Shown: positions 1-9,686 of the stretch, piece after piece
How the letters are laid out: each line of letters begins with the position of its first letter
Numbering within the stretch: position 1 is the stretch's first letter
Assembly (NCBI GenBank): GCA_002749535.1
Contig: MZZL01000112.1
Span: 2,495-13,666 of the forward strand
From: Apophysomyces variabilis
Taxonomy: Eukaryota; Mucoromycota; Mucoromycetes; Mucorales; Mucoraceae
Reading direction: 5' to 3'
Length of the DNA: 11,172 nucleotides
Made by a program: the position numbers and the translations under genes
The notes under the pieces: generated by a model
Seen by the model: the letters and a program-made list of their open reading frames with translations, nothing else
Databases searched by the model: none
What the model was told of the DNA's origin: nothing

Positions 1-218
1 AGCTTATAATGATTTGATAGTTTTTCAGTTTTTGCTTGTACACCTTTATTGGTGCGCTCCACTTAAGCACACTACAGTTCACACAAATGTTGTGCACGTA
101 TAATTTCTGCCGTGAATAGTCTGGAAATTTCCTGTGATTTTGGAGGCAAGTTTCATGTTCATGTTGGATCTACATAGAGATTTAAAAGAATGGCAAAGAT
201 CGGTACAAATATGTATAA

Positions 219-302
219 CCGGCCTTAGCTCAGTTGGTAGAGCGGAAGACTGTAGTTAAAACTGTCATCTTTAGGTCACTAGTTCGAATCTGGTAGGCCG
301 GA
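219..302 (+). tRNA. tRNA-Tyr (anticodon GTA) with an 11-nt intron
   Basis: The cloverleaf folds completely. The acceptor stem is CCGGCCT (219-225) with AGGCCGG (295-301), a perfect 7 bp, plus discriminator A302. The D arm is GCTC/GAGC (228-231/240-243). The anticodon stem is GAAGA (245-249) with TCTTT (268-272). The T arm is ACTAG/CTGGT around TTCGAAT (278-294). The anticodon GTA is at 252-254. An extra 11 nt (256-266, TTAAAACTGTC) sits one base 3' of the anticodon, which is the canonical position for tRNA introns removed by the splicing endonuclease. The C1-G72 pair is the known eukaryotic tyrosine identity element, which supports the assignment independently of the anticodon. The internal A box (226-237, TAGCTCAGTTGG) and B box (about 281-290) are intact. 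It appears functional. Confidence 0.95.
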
Positions 303-305
303 AAC

Positions 306-311
306 TTTTTT
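306..311 (+). terminator. Pol III terminator of tRNA-Tyr
   Basis: A run of six T residues begins four bases after the tRNA discriminator base, the usual RNA polymerase III stop. Confidence 0.85.
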
Positions 312-1207
312 GTGACTTGCTCCTTTAGTTTTTATAACCTTTTGTTTAAACCTATTGGGATTTCTTTTTATCCTTGCTTGTATCGATTCGTTTCTGAGAG
401 ACTGCTAGTATTTTGCTCATACCATATTCTTACCTTATTTAACCTGGCAATTTTAACATTAGCACTAAGAGAATGAATAACCGATAAGCATCTGTCATAA
501 CATAAAAGTCTTTTTAACATCGAAGCAGCGAAGCCGAAATACAATGAGATACCTCTTTTGCTTTGATTCCTAGCTTTTCCCGTATTAGAGTCAACTAATG
601 ATTAATGATCAGTGGCTGATAAATAGTTATACAGTGGATTCGCCTCGTTTTCGCAATGAAAGTAAACTTTACCAAGATAAACTGCCATGGACAGACGGTG
701 ATGATATTTCAATAACGGCTTGTATAGCTCATATATATACAATTATCCACAATGAACATGACGATCACTTTCTCAAAGAATATAATAGACAGAAAGCCAA
801 ATCAGGAGTAATGAATGAATGAGCTAAACCCATTTACGTTCTATAACAAAGCCAAAGAAAAAAAAAAGAAAGCAACATGTCTCTGATAATGGCTCTATCA
901 AAGACATTTCGCTTGAGCACCTATTATCCTAGTTTTCAATCCATGTACGAACGATGAGGCCCTTGAATGGTATAAAGCAAACAGAAGCACCTTTTAGAGG
1001 AAAAATTGCAGTGACTTATCTCCTTTGTTCACTAACCCAGAGTACGTGTTTTATCATTAGTAACCAATGTAATTACAAAAAGCAAGTGGTTTGTTTGCTG
1101 CTAACTTTCTTTAAAACAATACATTGGGTTGTCAATCTTTCTAAATGTGATATCCCCGTTACAGCACTGTGTCTACTAGTATGTTACAATGGCTGTTCTG
1201 GTTGCAA
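312..1207. other. Intergenic stretch with no recognised gene
   Basis: This is AT-rich sequence between the tRNA and the 3' end of the convergent LYS12 gene. The only open frame of note is at 598-822, listed separately. There is an A-rich tract at about 856-872. The part next to 1207 should hold the LYS12 3' UTR on the minus strand. I saw no further tRNA, repeat array or conserved protein motif. Confidence 0.6.
598..822 (+). CDS. Small hypothetical ORF, 74 aa, doubtful
   Basis: An ATG-to-stop frame of 74 codons with a mixed, fairly hydrophilic composition (Trp, Asp, His, Asn). It has no signal peptide, no membrane segment and no family motif that I recognise. No clear flanking splice sites tie it to other exons, and its AT-rich codon use resembles the surrounding DNA. 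It may be chance or the remnant of a decayed gene. It is listed only because it is the one sizeable open frame between the tRNA and LYS12. Confidence 0.15.
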   Translation: MINDQWLINSYTVDSPRFRNESKLYQDKLPWTDGDDISITACIAHIYTIIHNEHDDHFLKEYNRQKAKSGVMNE

Positions 1208-2649
<1,442 letters not shown>

Positions 2650-2931
2650 CTTATGCAATACAAAGTAGAAAAGTGAAGGGATCGTCAAGGGTGTCGCATG
2701 CCCGTGTCTTAAAGTAGGTAAAGAAAGGCGGTCACTTAGATGAGATGATCATTCCAAATTTGGCAACTTTCACTTGATGGAGATATCTAACATCGTTGTT
2801 TGTTACAGTTCCTTCAGAATACCGCACACAGCTTTCCCAACTTATAACGGTATGTGGTAATATTCATGCAGTAGTGAGTACTTTTTGTGGAAGAGGATAC
2901 GTTTAGTAACGGTGGAAAAACTGCATTGCTC

Positions 2932-2948
2932 CCGCATGATCAATGCGG
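2932..2948. repeat. Short inverted repeat upstream of LYS12
   Basis: CCGCAT and ATGCGG form perfect 6-bp arms around the 5-nt spacer GATCA, about 285 bp upstream of the LYS12 ATG. It could be a binding site for a dimeric regulator or a hairpin, but 6-bp arms also arise by chance. No known lysine-pathway consensus (Lys14 type TCC-N3-GGA) was found. Confidence 0.25.
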
Positions 2949-3233
2949 ACTCTGAGAAACCAATGGTACCTCAGAAGCTCAGAAAAAGAAAGGAAAGGCT
3001 GTATAAGGCTATTTTCTCCACGTAAGAGTGACGATAGCAGTATATGGAGTTTTAACGGCTAAATGATAGGAAAACTCGGAATCTTGTCATTTCTGTAGAA
3101 CTTGGCTTGAACGAGACAACGAAGGTTAATGTAGACGACCAGAGGCTATGAACACGTTTTCAACGAGAACAAGCATATATTTATTTTGCAGGCTGAAGTA
3201 TAAGGAGTTGTAAGTTCGCTGTTTTCCTTGCTT

Positions 3234-3240
3234 TGACTCA
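3234..3240 (+). promoter_or_regulatory. Possible Gcn4/AP-1 type site TGACTCA
   Basis: A perfect TGACTCA, the bZIP consensus used by Gcn4 for amino-acid biosynthesis genes in fungi. It lies about 585 bp upstream of the LYS12 ATG and about 545 bp upstream of the G-gamma ATG. A 7-bp match at this distance is weak evidence. Confidence 0.2.
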
Positions 3241-3689
3241 AATGTCACCAATATATCATGCCATTTTTGGTGCACCAGCTCTTTACGCGGGGTTGTAGAA
3301 AGTATCTAATTACATGAACGTACATAATGTATGCATGGACAAATATCTTTGACGAAATAAACAAGCAACTGGGGAATGGGTGTAAATGTATGCTAAACTG
3401 AAAAGTGAAATTGCAAGTAAGATTCACGCATAATGTCCTTCTTTAGTATCACTTATACTGTGAATGATTATCCATGGATATTTGTTTAGGACATTTGAAT
3501 TGAACTGTGGAGGCCATTGTTCAGTGCAATTCAGCGTTGGAATAACTTGTTGCACTTAAAGTAGCGTTTGCTATTACTATGTGTGGCACGAATATCAGCT
3601 TGAACAACTTTTTGGCCTCCCTCCTCCCTTGCCCCTGAATAGTAGCAACAATTTTGACGTCGGCTCCTTTATTGACTGTCTGAAACCCT

Positions 3690-3784
3690 TTCCACTTCTT
3701 TTCTCGCTCATTCTCTACAAGAGCTTACTCTCTCTTTCCACTCATTTAATCTACAAACTATCTCTCCTCAACATCTGCAACGTA
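3690..3784 (+). promoter_or_regulatory. Pyrimidine-rich core promoter / 5' UTR of the G-gamma gene
   Basis: The 95 bases before the ATG at 3785 are strongly CT-rich (repeated CTT, TCTCTC and CTCAAC), as is common just upstream of expressed fungal genes. The frame is open through this tract, but the resulting Ser/Leu-rich extension has no counterpart in G-gamma proteins, so I treat it as untranslated. Confidence 0.45.
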
Positions 3785-4067
3785 ATGGCTCGTCAAACAG
3801 TGTCGGAGGCTAAGCTTCGCAAACTCATGGAGCTCAATGACAAACTTAAGGAGCAATTGGAAATACCTCGTATACCCATTTCTGAAGCAAGTCGTTCGTA
3901 AGTCAATACTTAATTTATTTTTGAACCATTATGCTGATATTTTTGCCTTTAGTTTGATAGAATACTGTCAGACTAATCGGGATATGATGGTTCCTTCCGT
4001 GTGGGGTAATCGAAGCGCAGATCCATTTGCCGAACCCACCGGCGGATGTAACTGCTTATTGATGTAA
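3785..4067 (+). CDS. Heterotrimeric G-protein gamma subunit, two exons, 75 aa
   Basis: This subunit pairs with a G-beta WD40 protein at the plasma membrane and carries pheromone or nutrient signals. Exon 1 is 3785-3897 and exon 2 is 3953-4067. The intron 3898-3952 (55 nt) starts GTAAGT and ends TTTAG. Splicing joins TC to T (Ser38) and keeps the frame. Residues 1-30 form an amphipathic, coiled-coil-like helix (SEAKLRKLMELNDKLKEQLE) that would pack on G-beta. The middle part, LIEYCQTNRDMMVPSVWG, and the DPF motif (ADPFAEP) are typical of fungal gamma subunits. The C-terminus CNCLLM ends in a CaaX box (CLLM). Its terminal Met suggests farnesylation. A second cysteine two residues earlier may be palmitoylated. 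The length is normal for the family. The start codon has G at -3 and G at +4. The spliced gene looks intact. Confidence 0.93.
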
Positions 4068-4357
4068 AACAATACACCATCCTCAAATATAACCAACTCT
4101 GCCTTGCCAACACCATCGTAAGTTTCTCCATTCGTAAAAGAAAGTATGCAAATGTCTAAAGAACGTTTTTAGGGTAATCAAACCTATAAATGAAGTCCAC
4201 TGTTAATTGCTCCATATCTTATGTATCTGACATACTACAACATCGTAGCTTTACAAACGTTTATTCCCTACTAATGAAAACCTGGGTTTTCAAGCCGAAA
4301 CAGTGATCCTATTATGTCTCTATGATTACCGCCTTTACTTCGGAGTATATCTGTGTA

Positions 4358-4504
4358 TTAACCTAAACTTCCAGCGATTAGCATCCATCTCTCGTGGAAG
4401 CTCAAATGAAATGCAACTGGTATCCAGTTTTGGAATCCCTTGATTTGATTAAGTGCATCAGGCTTTGTCAAAGCATCATTGATCTTATTCCATATTTGTT
4501 TCAT
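4358..4504 (-). CDS. Possible exon or small ORF, 48 aa, unrecognised
   Basis: An ATG-to-TAA frame with a protein-like sequence (IWNKINDALTKPDALNQIKG, then a Trp/Phe/His-rich segment). It could be the last exon of a minus-strand gene or a remnant of one. No family was recognised and no promoter is evident. Confidence 0.2.
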   Translation of the reverse strand: MKQIWNKINDALTKPDALNQIKGFQNWIPVAFHLSFHERWMLIAGSLG

Positions 4505-4848
4505 TGAAACAAGTTCTTACGCTATCTCAACACATATTTACCGTGCGTGAAAGGATCAAGTTTGCTCTGAAAAATATAAATTTGCGCCTTTACTAGATAG
4601 GTCATGCTGCAAGCACATTCTACTTGCATGAAATTGATTCTTCAAAGACACGAAATTCATTTGAACAGCATAAAGAATACATGCATGGTCAATAAAGGAA
4701 AGGATATGGTTGATGTCTTTTTGCTTATTTATAAGCTTGATGTCAACAATAACCGAACTCTAGACATCCATTTACCCTACCCGTGATATTGTGGTATTGA
4801 TGATCCATGGCGAGTATGAACATGAGCTCCAAGAACGCCTACAACGCT

Positions 4849-4980
4849 TTAGAGAACTATCATGGAAGACTTTAACCCATGCGATCCAAAAATCTTCGCA
4901 ATCCCAATTACACCACCCTTGATAACACCAAACGAGCCAACTATACCTTCGTGCATTACTGCAACCATATCGAACGTGCA
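4849..4980 (-). CDS. Possible 3'-terminal exon, unrecognised glycine-rich protein
   Basis: The open stretch follows a TAG acceptor-like site (4981-4983) and ends at TAA (4849-4851). It reads MHEGIVGSFGVIKGGVIGIA and onward, a regular Gly/Val/Ile pattern that could form a membrane-associated helix or a small domain. A longer frame on the same strand (4772-5035) has a less natural Trp/Cys-rich composition. I cannot assign a family. The coding status rests on composition alone. Confidence 0.2.
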   Translation of the reverse strand, partial: CTFDMVAVMHEGIVGSFGVIKGGVIGIAKIFGSHGLKSSMIVL

Positions 4981-5089
4981 CTACATCATATCCGAACTTC
5001 AGTATAATATGCAGTTGCCAAACACTTTTTCTCAAGTTTACGGTAGTAAACAGCTTCTCTAAGAAATGCTACTTTCAACATAGGCTACT

Positions 5090-5257
5090 CTACGACAACA
5101 AGCAGATATATTTAGTTCTGATAATGATTAAATGAGTTTTATCAAATAAACCGCGAAACAACCCAAACAGCTCTGCTCCCATTCGTGTTGAGGCCTCTAT
5201 GGACGATATCTCGTCTTTATGAGCAATAAGGCATACATATATGGTCGCCAATGGCAT
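5090..5257 (-). CDS. Possible small ORF or exon, 55 aa, unrecognised
   Basis: An ATG-to-TAG frame. Its N-terminal part is hydrophobic (MPLATIYVCLIAHKDEI) and it is followed by the amphipathic segment MGAELFGLFRGLFDK. The ATG comes directly after a CAG that could be a splice acceptor (ACATCAG). No family was recognised. Confidence 0.15.
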   Translation of the reverse strand: MPLATIYVCLIAHKDEISSIEASTRMGAELFGLFRGLFDKTHLIIIRTKYICLLS

Positions 5258-5588
5258 CTGATGTTTGAAACGCTAGTATGTAGATGGTACAATCAGACAC
5301 ATCAAGAATATCCACCTATGAGTTTAAGCCAATCAGAAGAGGCTTTTTGCAGGATAATTCGAACAGAAGGATTCACAGAAAAACTTCCTTTTACCCAGTT
5401 GTCGCCCTTTCCTGCCTGTTGATCTTATCGTCTAGCTACCCATGACCACCGGAAATGGAGTTGGTATAGTATGATGGGGCTTCAGATGGCTGTCTGGCGG
5501 CTTAACTACATTATGACCAAGACACCCAACCCACTATCTAGCCAGACGAGATGAGATTACTCGTCTATATGTGCACCAATGCCTTTAC

Positions 5589-5760
5589 CTGGTATAATCA
5601 GTTCCATGTCCCTTTCTTGTTCTTTCTACACATGCCATCAACGCTGCCTTTCTTTTCTCGTAGTGACGTTCTCGCATGGATTCACCGATGGTCAGGTATG
5701 CGCTCCATCTTGCACCTCGATGTACATTAGCAATCCTCTTGCTGGAAGCCTTATAGACCG
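5589..5760 (-). CDS. Probable internal exon of an unidentified minus-strand gene
   Basis: This 172-nt open segment is bounded by a good acceptor (TTTACAG, ending at 5761) and a donor (AG|GTAAAG, starting at 5588). In phase 1 it encodes about 57 residues: VYKASSKRIANVHRGARWSA, then YLTIGESMRERHYEKRKAAL, then MACVERTRKGHGTDYT. It is charged, Arg/Lys-rich and free of stops, as expected for a real protein and unlike its AT-rich surroundings. I do not recognise the family and could not place the neighbouring exons. An upstream ATG at about 5860 (MFLKLLKSNRYT) could supply the N-terminus only through a weak donor. Confidence 0.35.
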
Positions 5761-6387
5761 CTGTAAAGAATACGAGTTTCTGTAGTGTAGATAAGAAAAA
5801 GGGAAGGTTGTGTAGATAACTTGTATATCTATTTGACTTTAAAAGTTTCAAGAACATAAAGTGGTGATAAATTTGAAAACAAACTAAATGAGAGTATGAT
5901 CGGATAAGGTTGAATAAAGTGATCAGGAGGTTCTGGAGGAATCTAGACGCGATCATGAGAGGATTCAAGTGTGGATGAAACAAAAGCTTTTTCTGAAGGT
6001 TTCTTAGACTTTCAATTGCATTCTCTTGTTAAAGAAAAAATATTGTGTGTTTAACTTTCAAGCTATATAGTCTTTGCGACGTTAAAGTTTAAAGTCGTAT
6101 AAATTTCATTTTAAAATCATTTAATAAGCAGTAGAAAACAATTACTTCGAAACTATTCAAGTATCTCTCGGTTTTTAAAAATTAAGCTGAGTGGTGTCAT
6201 GGCGTGATTTTAGATAAGATCTTAACAATATAATAATTCGCCGTTGTGATATACTAAGAATAAGTGACCACCAGATGTGGGTTAAAGTTTAACAGTAAGA
6301 CTAAGAGATAACTAGAGTTGCCATTCAAAAAATCAAAGTTCTTAATAAAGTCTTGACGATAATTTCTTGCTTAGATCAGATAATTAG

Positions 6388-6460
6388 GGTTCGGTTCTTC
6401 TCGGTTCTTCGGTGGCACCGAATCGAACCGTCGTAGTGAAGCAACCGAACCGAACCGACC
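6388..6460. repeat. Left subterminal GAACCG/CGGTTC array of the hAT element
   Basis: GGTTCGGTTC and related copies first run in the CGGTTC orientation, then switch to GAACCG (for example CCGAACCGAACCGACC). A hairpin TTCGGTG/CACCGAA (6408-6414/6416-6422) has 7-bp arms. Clustered hexamers near hAT ends are typically transposase-binding sites. Confidence 0.8.
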
Positions 6461-7046
6461 TAATCAAACTAAAACTTGGGAAAACAAGAAAAGGACTATA
6501 TAGGAACCTTTTTACTGGAAAGCCAAGGAGTATAAACCTGTATATAATGTGGTTATTGTGAAAAGAGAGTATTTTCTGTAGAAAATACAGTCATCCTAGT
6601 TCAAAAACTGTTTTACATTGAGATTAGTTTGGCATTTCACTCATTCCAGTTGGCTAAGATGAGCCTTGCTTTGCGCTCTACTAATTCATTCAAATGGTGA
6701 AATGAGCATTTCGTCATTAATGAATTTCTATGGAGATGGTCGTAAATCCGGCAAATGGTATGCGCTGGACACGGTAAGTGAAATGAGGTACGTACTGTAT
6801 CCCTGTTTTGGCTTCGCGCAGTAGCAGCAAAAGCCTTAGAAGTTACCCAAAATGGATAGCTGTAGGATCTGTTCGGCCTTGCTCCTCTTTTAGTAAGACA
6901 GGCCGTATTATCGTTTGAAGCAAAGCTGTCAACCTTTTAAGTACTTTAATTGTCAAAATGCCAAATTGACAAATAGTATAGATACTGAGAAGTGTCCTAC
7001 AATAAAAAGTCAATATCTTTTTCAATACGATTTTCAGACACTTATA

Positions 7047-9342
7047 ATGGTTTTTGAACGCGGTGAATCTTCTAGAGATCCTCGAGGTGCTCTCTCTGAT
7101 AGGGTAAAAGTATTATTGTTTATTGTACCCTGCCTCGATTAACCTTTGTCAGCAGGAAATGACAGAACGTATGTCGATAGCACGAGAGTCATCTGTGATG
7201 TCGTTAGACTCTACGGCTTCGGACACTGACCTAGAGGAATCTGGATTCTCCATGCTGGATACACAGTCTCAAAAATCTGTTTCAACTGACATTGATAATG
7301 ACGAGGCCAAGGGTAGTTGGATTTTAAAATTCAAAGTATGGCGAGCGGTTCGTTGATAAAGATGGGAAAAGCCGGATTCGATGCCTTCTTCCTGGATGTG
7401 GTGGCAAGCATTTTGCAGCAAACCAGTCGTGCACATCTGGGCTACTTTAACATTTACGCGTCAAGCACGATGTCACCAAGGATCATAGCCCTCATTGCAT
7501 GCAAAAGTAAACAGGTTCTTCATGCTCTCGACAAGTTTGTAATTGGCACAAAACGACCTCGAACTTTCGACAAAGTGCAGTTTCATGAGCAATTTGCCAG
7601 TTTCCTTGTGTAGGCGAAGCTACCATTCAATATCAGCGAAAACGAGGAACTACATACATTACTTGAAATGGCACAGTCAGCACCAACGGTTGATTCGGTG
7701 AAGCTTCTGTCGGCAGACACAGTTGCCAAAAAGCTTTTTATTTCTATCTTATCCGTACATGTTTAACTTACAGAGAAATAGACCAGAGAGCAGTATCTCC
7801 ATTATAAGAGCAAGGTTGCCGCTTTGTTGAGCAAAATACCAATGATATCCTGTACCATTGACCTTGGACAAGTCCTTTCCGTCAAGAATTTCTTGGGGTT
7901 ACAAGTCATTGGATTTCCACATCAACTTGGACGATGCAAGAATTACGGTTGGGCTTTGAGCCTTTGAACGGTCCATATACTGGAGAAAATCTGGCGGAAG
8001 CATTCTTAACAATCCTTGGAGAGTTTGATCTGTGCCAAAAACTCTTTACTATAACCAGCGATAATGCGTCAAATATGCTAAAGATGACACAGGTCATAGA
8101 AACACGCGCTATAGAAAACGGATGGGTAATTAAATTAATCATAGAAATCCTGTATACTTATAATCTCTTGCAAGACTAAACTTTCCGAGCAGAGTTGCAT
8201 CATATACCTTGCTTGGGTCATATTATCAACTTGGCTGTCCAAGAAATACTGAAGATCGGCCTGTCAGCATAAGCACCAGAAACTGAGGACGAACTTGATA
8301 ATGAACGCGAATCTATGGAGACAAATGTCATTATTAAACTGCGAAAAGGCATTAACAAGATAAGGTACAAACGCGCATTCATTTTTCATCTTCGCTAAAT
8401 AACTACTTATCAGATCCTCACCCCAATAGATTGAAAAATTCAAGCGTATTCAATTAAATGAAAAGTGCCCCGACCTCATACTTATAAGCAATGTTCGTAC
8501 CCGTTGGAATTCGACGCTCCAAAAGCTTGCTCGTGCGGTAGTTTTGAAGGATGCTTACATAGCAATGTGTTCCAGCTTGCCAGAGCTGAATCACTATAAA
8601 CTTACGGACCACAAGTGGACATGCATTGTTCAAGTGAAGAATCTACTCCATATGTTTGATGTCGTGACCGAACGTCTCTCTGCAAGCAAATCCCATGCGA
8701 CATTCAATACAAGCATCTTATTTTACAATATGCTCATGGACTCGCTGCAACATTTCGCAGCTGATACTCAGAACTATACGGAATTGCGAAATGCTGCCGG
8801 AATTGGATTTAAAAAACCTGCAAAAGTATTACTGCAAAACAGATAATACGCACGTCTACGCAGTTGTCACCGCAATGGACCCACGTATGAAGTTCTCATG
8901 GTGGTATCGAAGTGGTTGGGAGGAAGAATGGCAGGTCCTTAGCAAGAACATGGTGAAGGACACTTGGTCCAGTTTTCCGAAAAGAGGAGAGGCCGAAGCC
9001 GAAGCCGTGGTTGACGAAAAGATGAAGGAGCTTTATGACTTGTACGGAATGCCGAATACGTCAGACGAGCTAGCTGATTACATTTCAGAGAAAATCTGCG
9101 CTCCTACTACAGGAGGTAACAAAGCCTTGGAATTGGTATACTGGCAGATGCAGTCGCATCGATGGCCAAATCTTGCTAACATGGCGGCACAATATTTAGC
9201 TGTTCCAGCAACGTCAACGCCATCTGAACGATGCTTTTCAGCATCGCGCCTTTTACTTCCCTACACACGTAATCGACTAGACCCACATGTTATAAAACAG
9301 TTAATGCTTTTAGAATCTTGGTCATCCTTTTCTTTTGAATAA
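7047..9342 (+). pseudogene. hAT transposase, spliced in origin, now broken
   Basis: Family landmarks appear in order. A Ser-rich N-terminus (ATG at 7047) precedes an intron at 7104-7152. Next is a BED-like zinc finger: SWILKF, then C-x4-C at 7382/7397 and H-x4-H at 7451/7466. Then come LPFNISENEEL, CTID (first catalytic Asp at 7860) with WTSP in the next frame, ITSDNASNM (second Asp at 8060), HHIPCLGHIINLAVQ, SNVRTRWNST, and the C-terminal hAT dimerisation domain (ATSTPSERCFSASRLLLPYT) ending at TAA 9340-9342. Breaks include an extra base at 7336, a stop at 7448 in the finger, a frame change near 7480-7500, TAG at 7611, TAA at 7764, TAG at 7779, a lost base near 7863, TAA at 8270, TAG at 8427 and a slip in the A6 run 8811-8816. 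An intron at 8365-8413 (GTACAA...CAG) rejoins KIR to SSPQ in phase. Another intron probably starts near 8126. Confidence 0.92.
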
Positions 9343-9390
9343 ACTGGATCTGATTCAGAATTGTGCTAATTAGTCTAAGTGAAAAATGGC

Positions 9391-9504
9391 TTCGGTTCTT
9401 CGGTTCCTTTATAAAGAACCGACCTCGGTTCCGGTTCGGTTCTAGGAAAGAATCGAACCGATTTTTTCGGTTCGGTTCCAGTTCGGTTCCGGTTCTTCGG
9501 TTCT
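9391..9504. repeat. Right subterminal GAACCG/CGGTTC array of the hAT element
   Basis: About a dozen full or partial CGGTTC and GAACCG motifs in both orientations, denser than on the left. A perfect 8-bp hairpin, CGAACCGA (9454-9461) with TCGGTTCG (9467-9474), has a T5 loop. The array ends about 14 bp before the element terminus. Confidence 0.8.
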
Positions 9505-9518
9505 TTTGCGGAACACTA

Positions 9519-9686
9519 ATGGTGTTGAGACCATGGACCGTCGAGATTGCCCTGAAGAAGGTAGGTCTCTGTAACTAATAAAAGATCGACGTTATCTTGT
9601 TCTTCCTGGCACACTTCAAGTACTTCTACCAGGCTTGTTCGGATTCCGTTAGCATTGAATAAACCGAGTGTGATGCGTCCACTCAT
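9519..9686 (-). pseudogene. LINE ORF2 fragment: start of the APE-type endonuclease domain
   Basis: The ATG at 9686-9684 overlaps the ORF1 stop codon (ATGA). The 56 codons begin MSGRITLGLFNANGIRTSLV and later read DLLLVTETYLL. The NANG motif (Asn11) and the Glu of VTET (Glu40) match the first substrate-site Asn and the metal-binding Glu of the exonuclease-endonuclease-phosphatase fold that opens ORF2 in many LINEs. The fragment ends at PWSQHH, and the next three bases (9518-9516, TAG) are the terminal TAG of the hAT element. The catalytic Asp/His half and the reverse transcriptase are absent, so the fragment cannot work. Confidence 0.87.

Larger units (their letters stand above)
2650..3784. 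other. Divergent intergenic region between LYS12 and the G-gamma gene
   Basis: This region should carry the promoters of both divergently transcribed genes. I see no confident gene. Two short plus-strand open stretches overlap in different frames. The first, about 2776-2907, contains VPSEYRTQLSQLIT. The second, about 2854-3025, contains MVPQKLRKRKERLYKAIFST, ends at a GTAAGA splice-like site, and can be joined in phase to 3073 onward. Neither matches a family I know. A 60-codon minus-strand frame at 3245-3427 looks like chance. Confidence 0.45.
4068..6384. other. 2.3-kb stretch without a confident gene; several coding-like minus-strand fragments
   Basis: The first part should hold the 3' UTR of the G-gamma gene. 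On the minus strand several short open stretches have protein-like composition: 4358-4504 (48 aa), 4849-4980, 5090-5257 (55 aa), about 5309-5430 (contains NWVKGSFSVNPSVRIIL) and 5589-5760. They share a strand and run in a plausible order for one intron-rich gene, but I could not join them with consistent splice sites and I recognise no family. Most of 5770-6384 is AT-rich and shows nothing. Confidence 0.4.
6385..9518 (+). mobile_element. Degenerate hAT-superfamily DNA transposon
   Basis: The element runs from TAGGGTTC (6385) to GAACACTA (9518). Read inward, the ends are TAGGGTTC and TAGTGTTC, a short imperfect terminal inverted repeat (7 of 8) of the kind hAT elements carry. Including two further bases on each side gives ATTAG(G/T)GTTC. 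Next to each end lie arrays of CGGTTC/GAACCG motifs. Inside is a hAT transposase on the plus strand. The 8-bp flanks differ (CAGATAAT and ATGGTGTT), so no target-site duplication remains. Stops and frameshifts in the transposase make it non-autonomous. Confidence 0.88.

Noticed and set aside
3581..3784. In-frame N-terminal extension of the G-gamma protein from an ATG at 3581
   Set aside because: The extension is translated pyrimidine-rich promoter sequence. Known gamma subunits are about 70-110 aa and start just before the coiled-coil helix.
5579..5785. 68-codon plus-strand ORF
   Set aside because: It is antisense to the better-supported minus-strand exon 5589-5760.
6385..9518. Active, autonomous hAT element
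   Set aside because: At least three frameshifts and several stop codons lie in conserved transposase motifs, so this copy cannot make a functional transposase.
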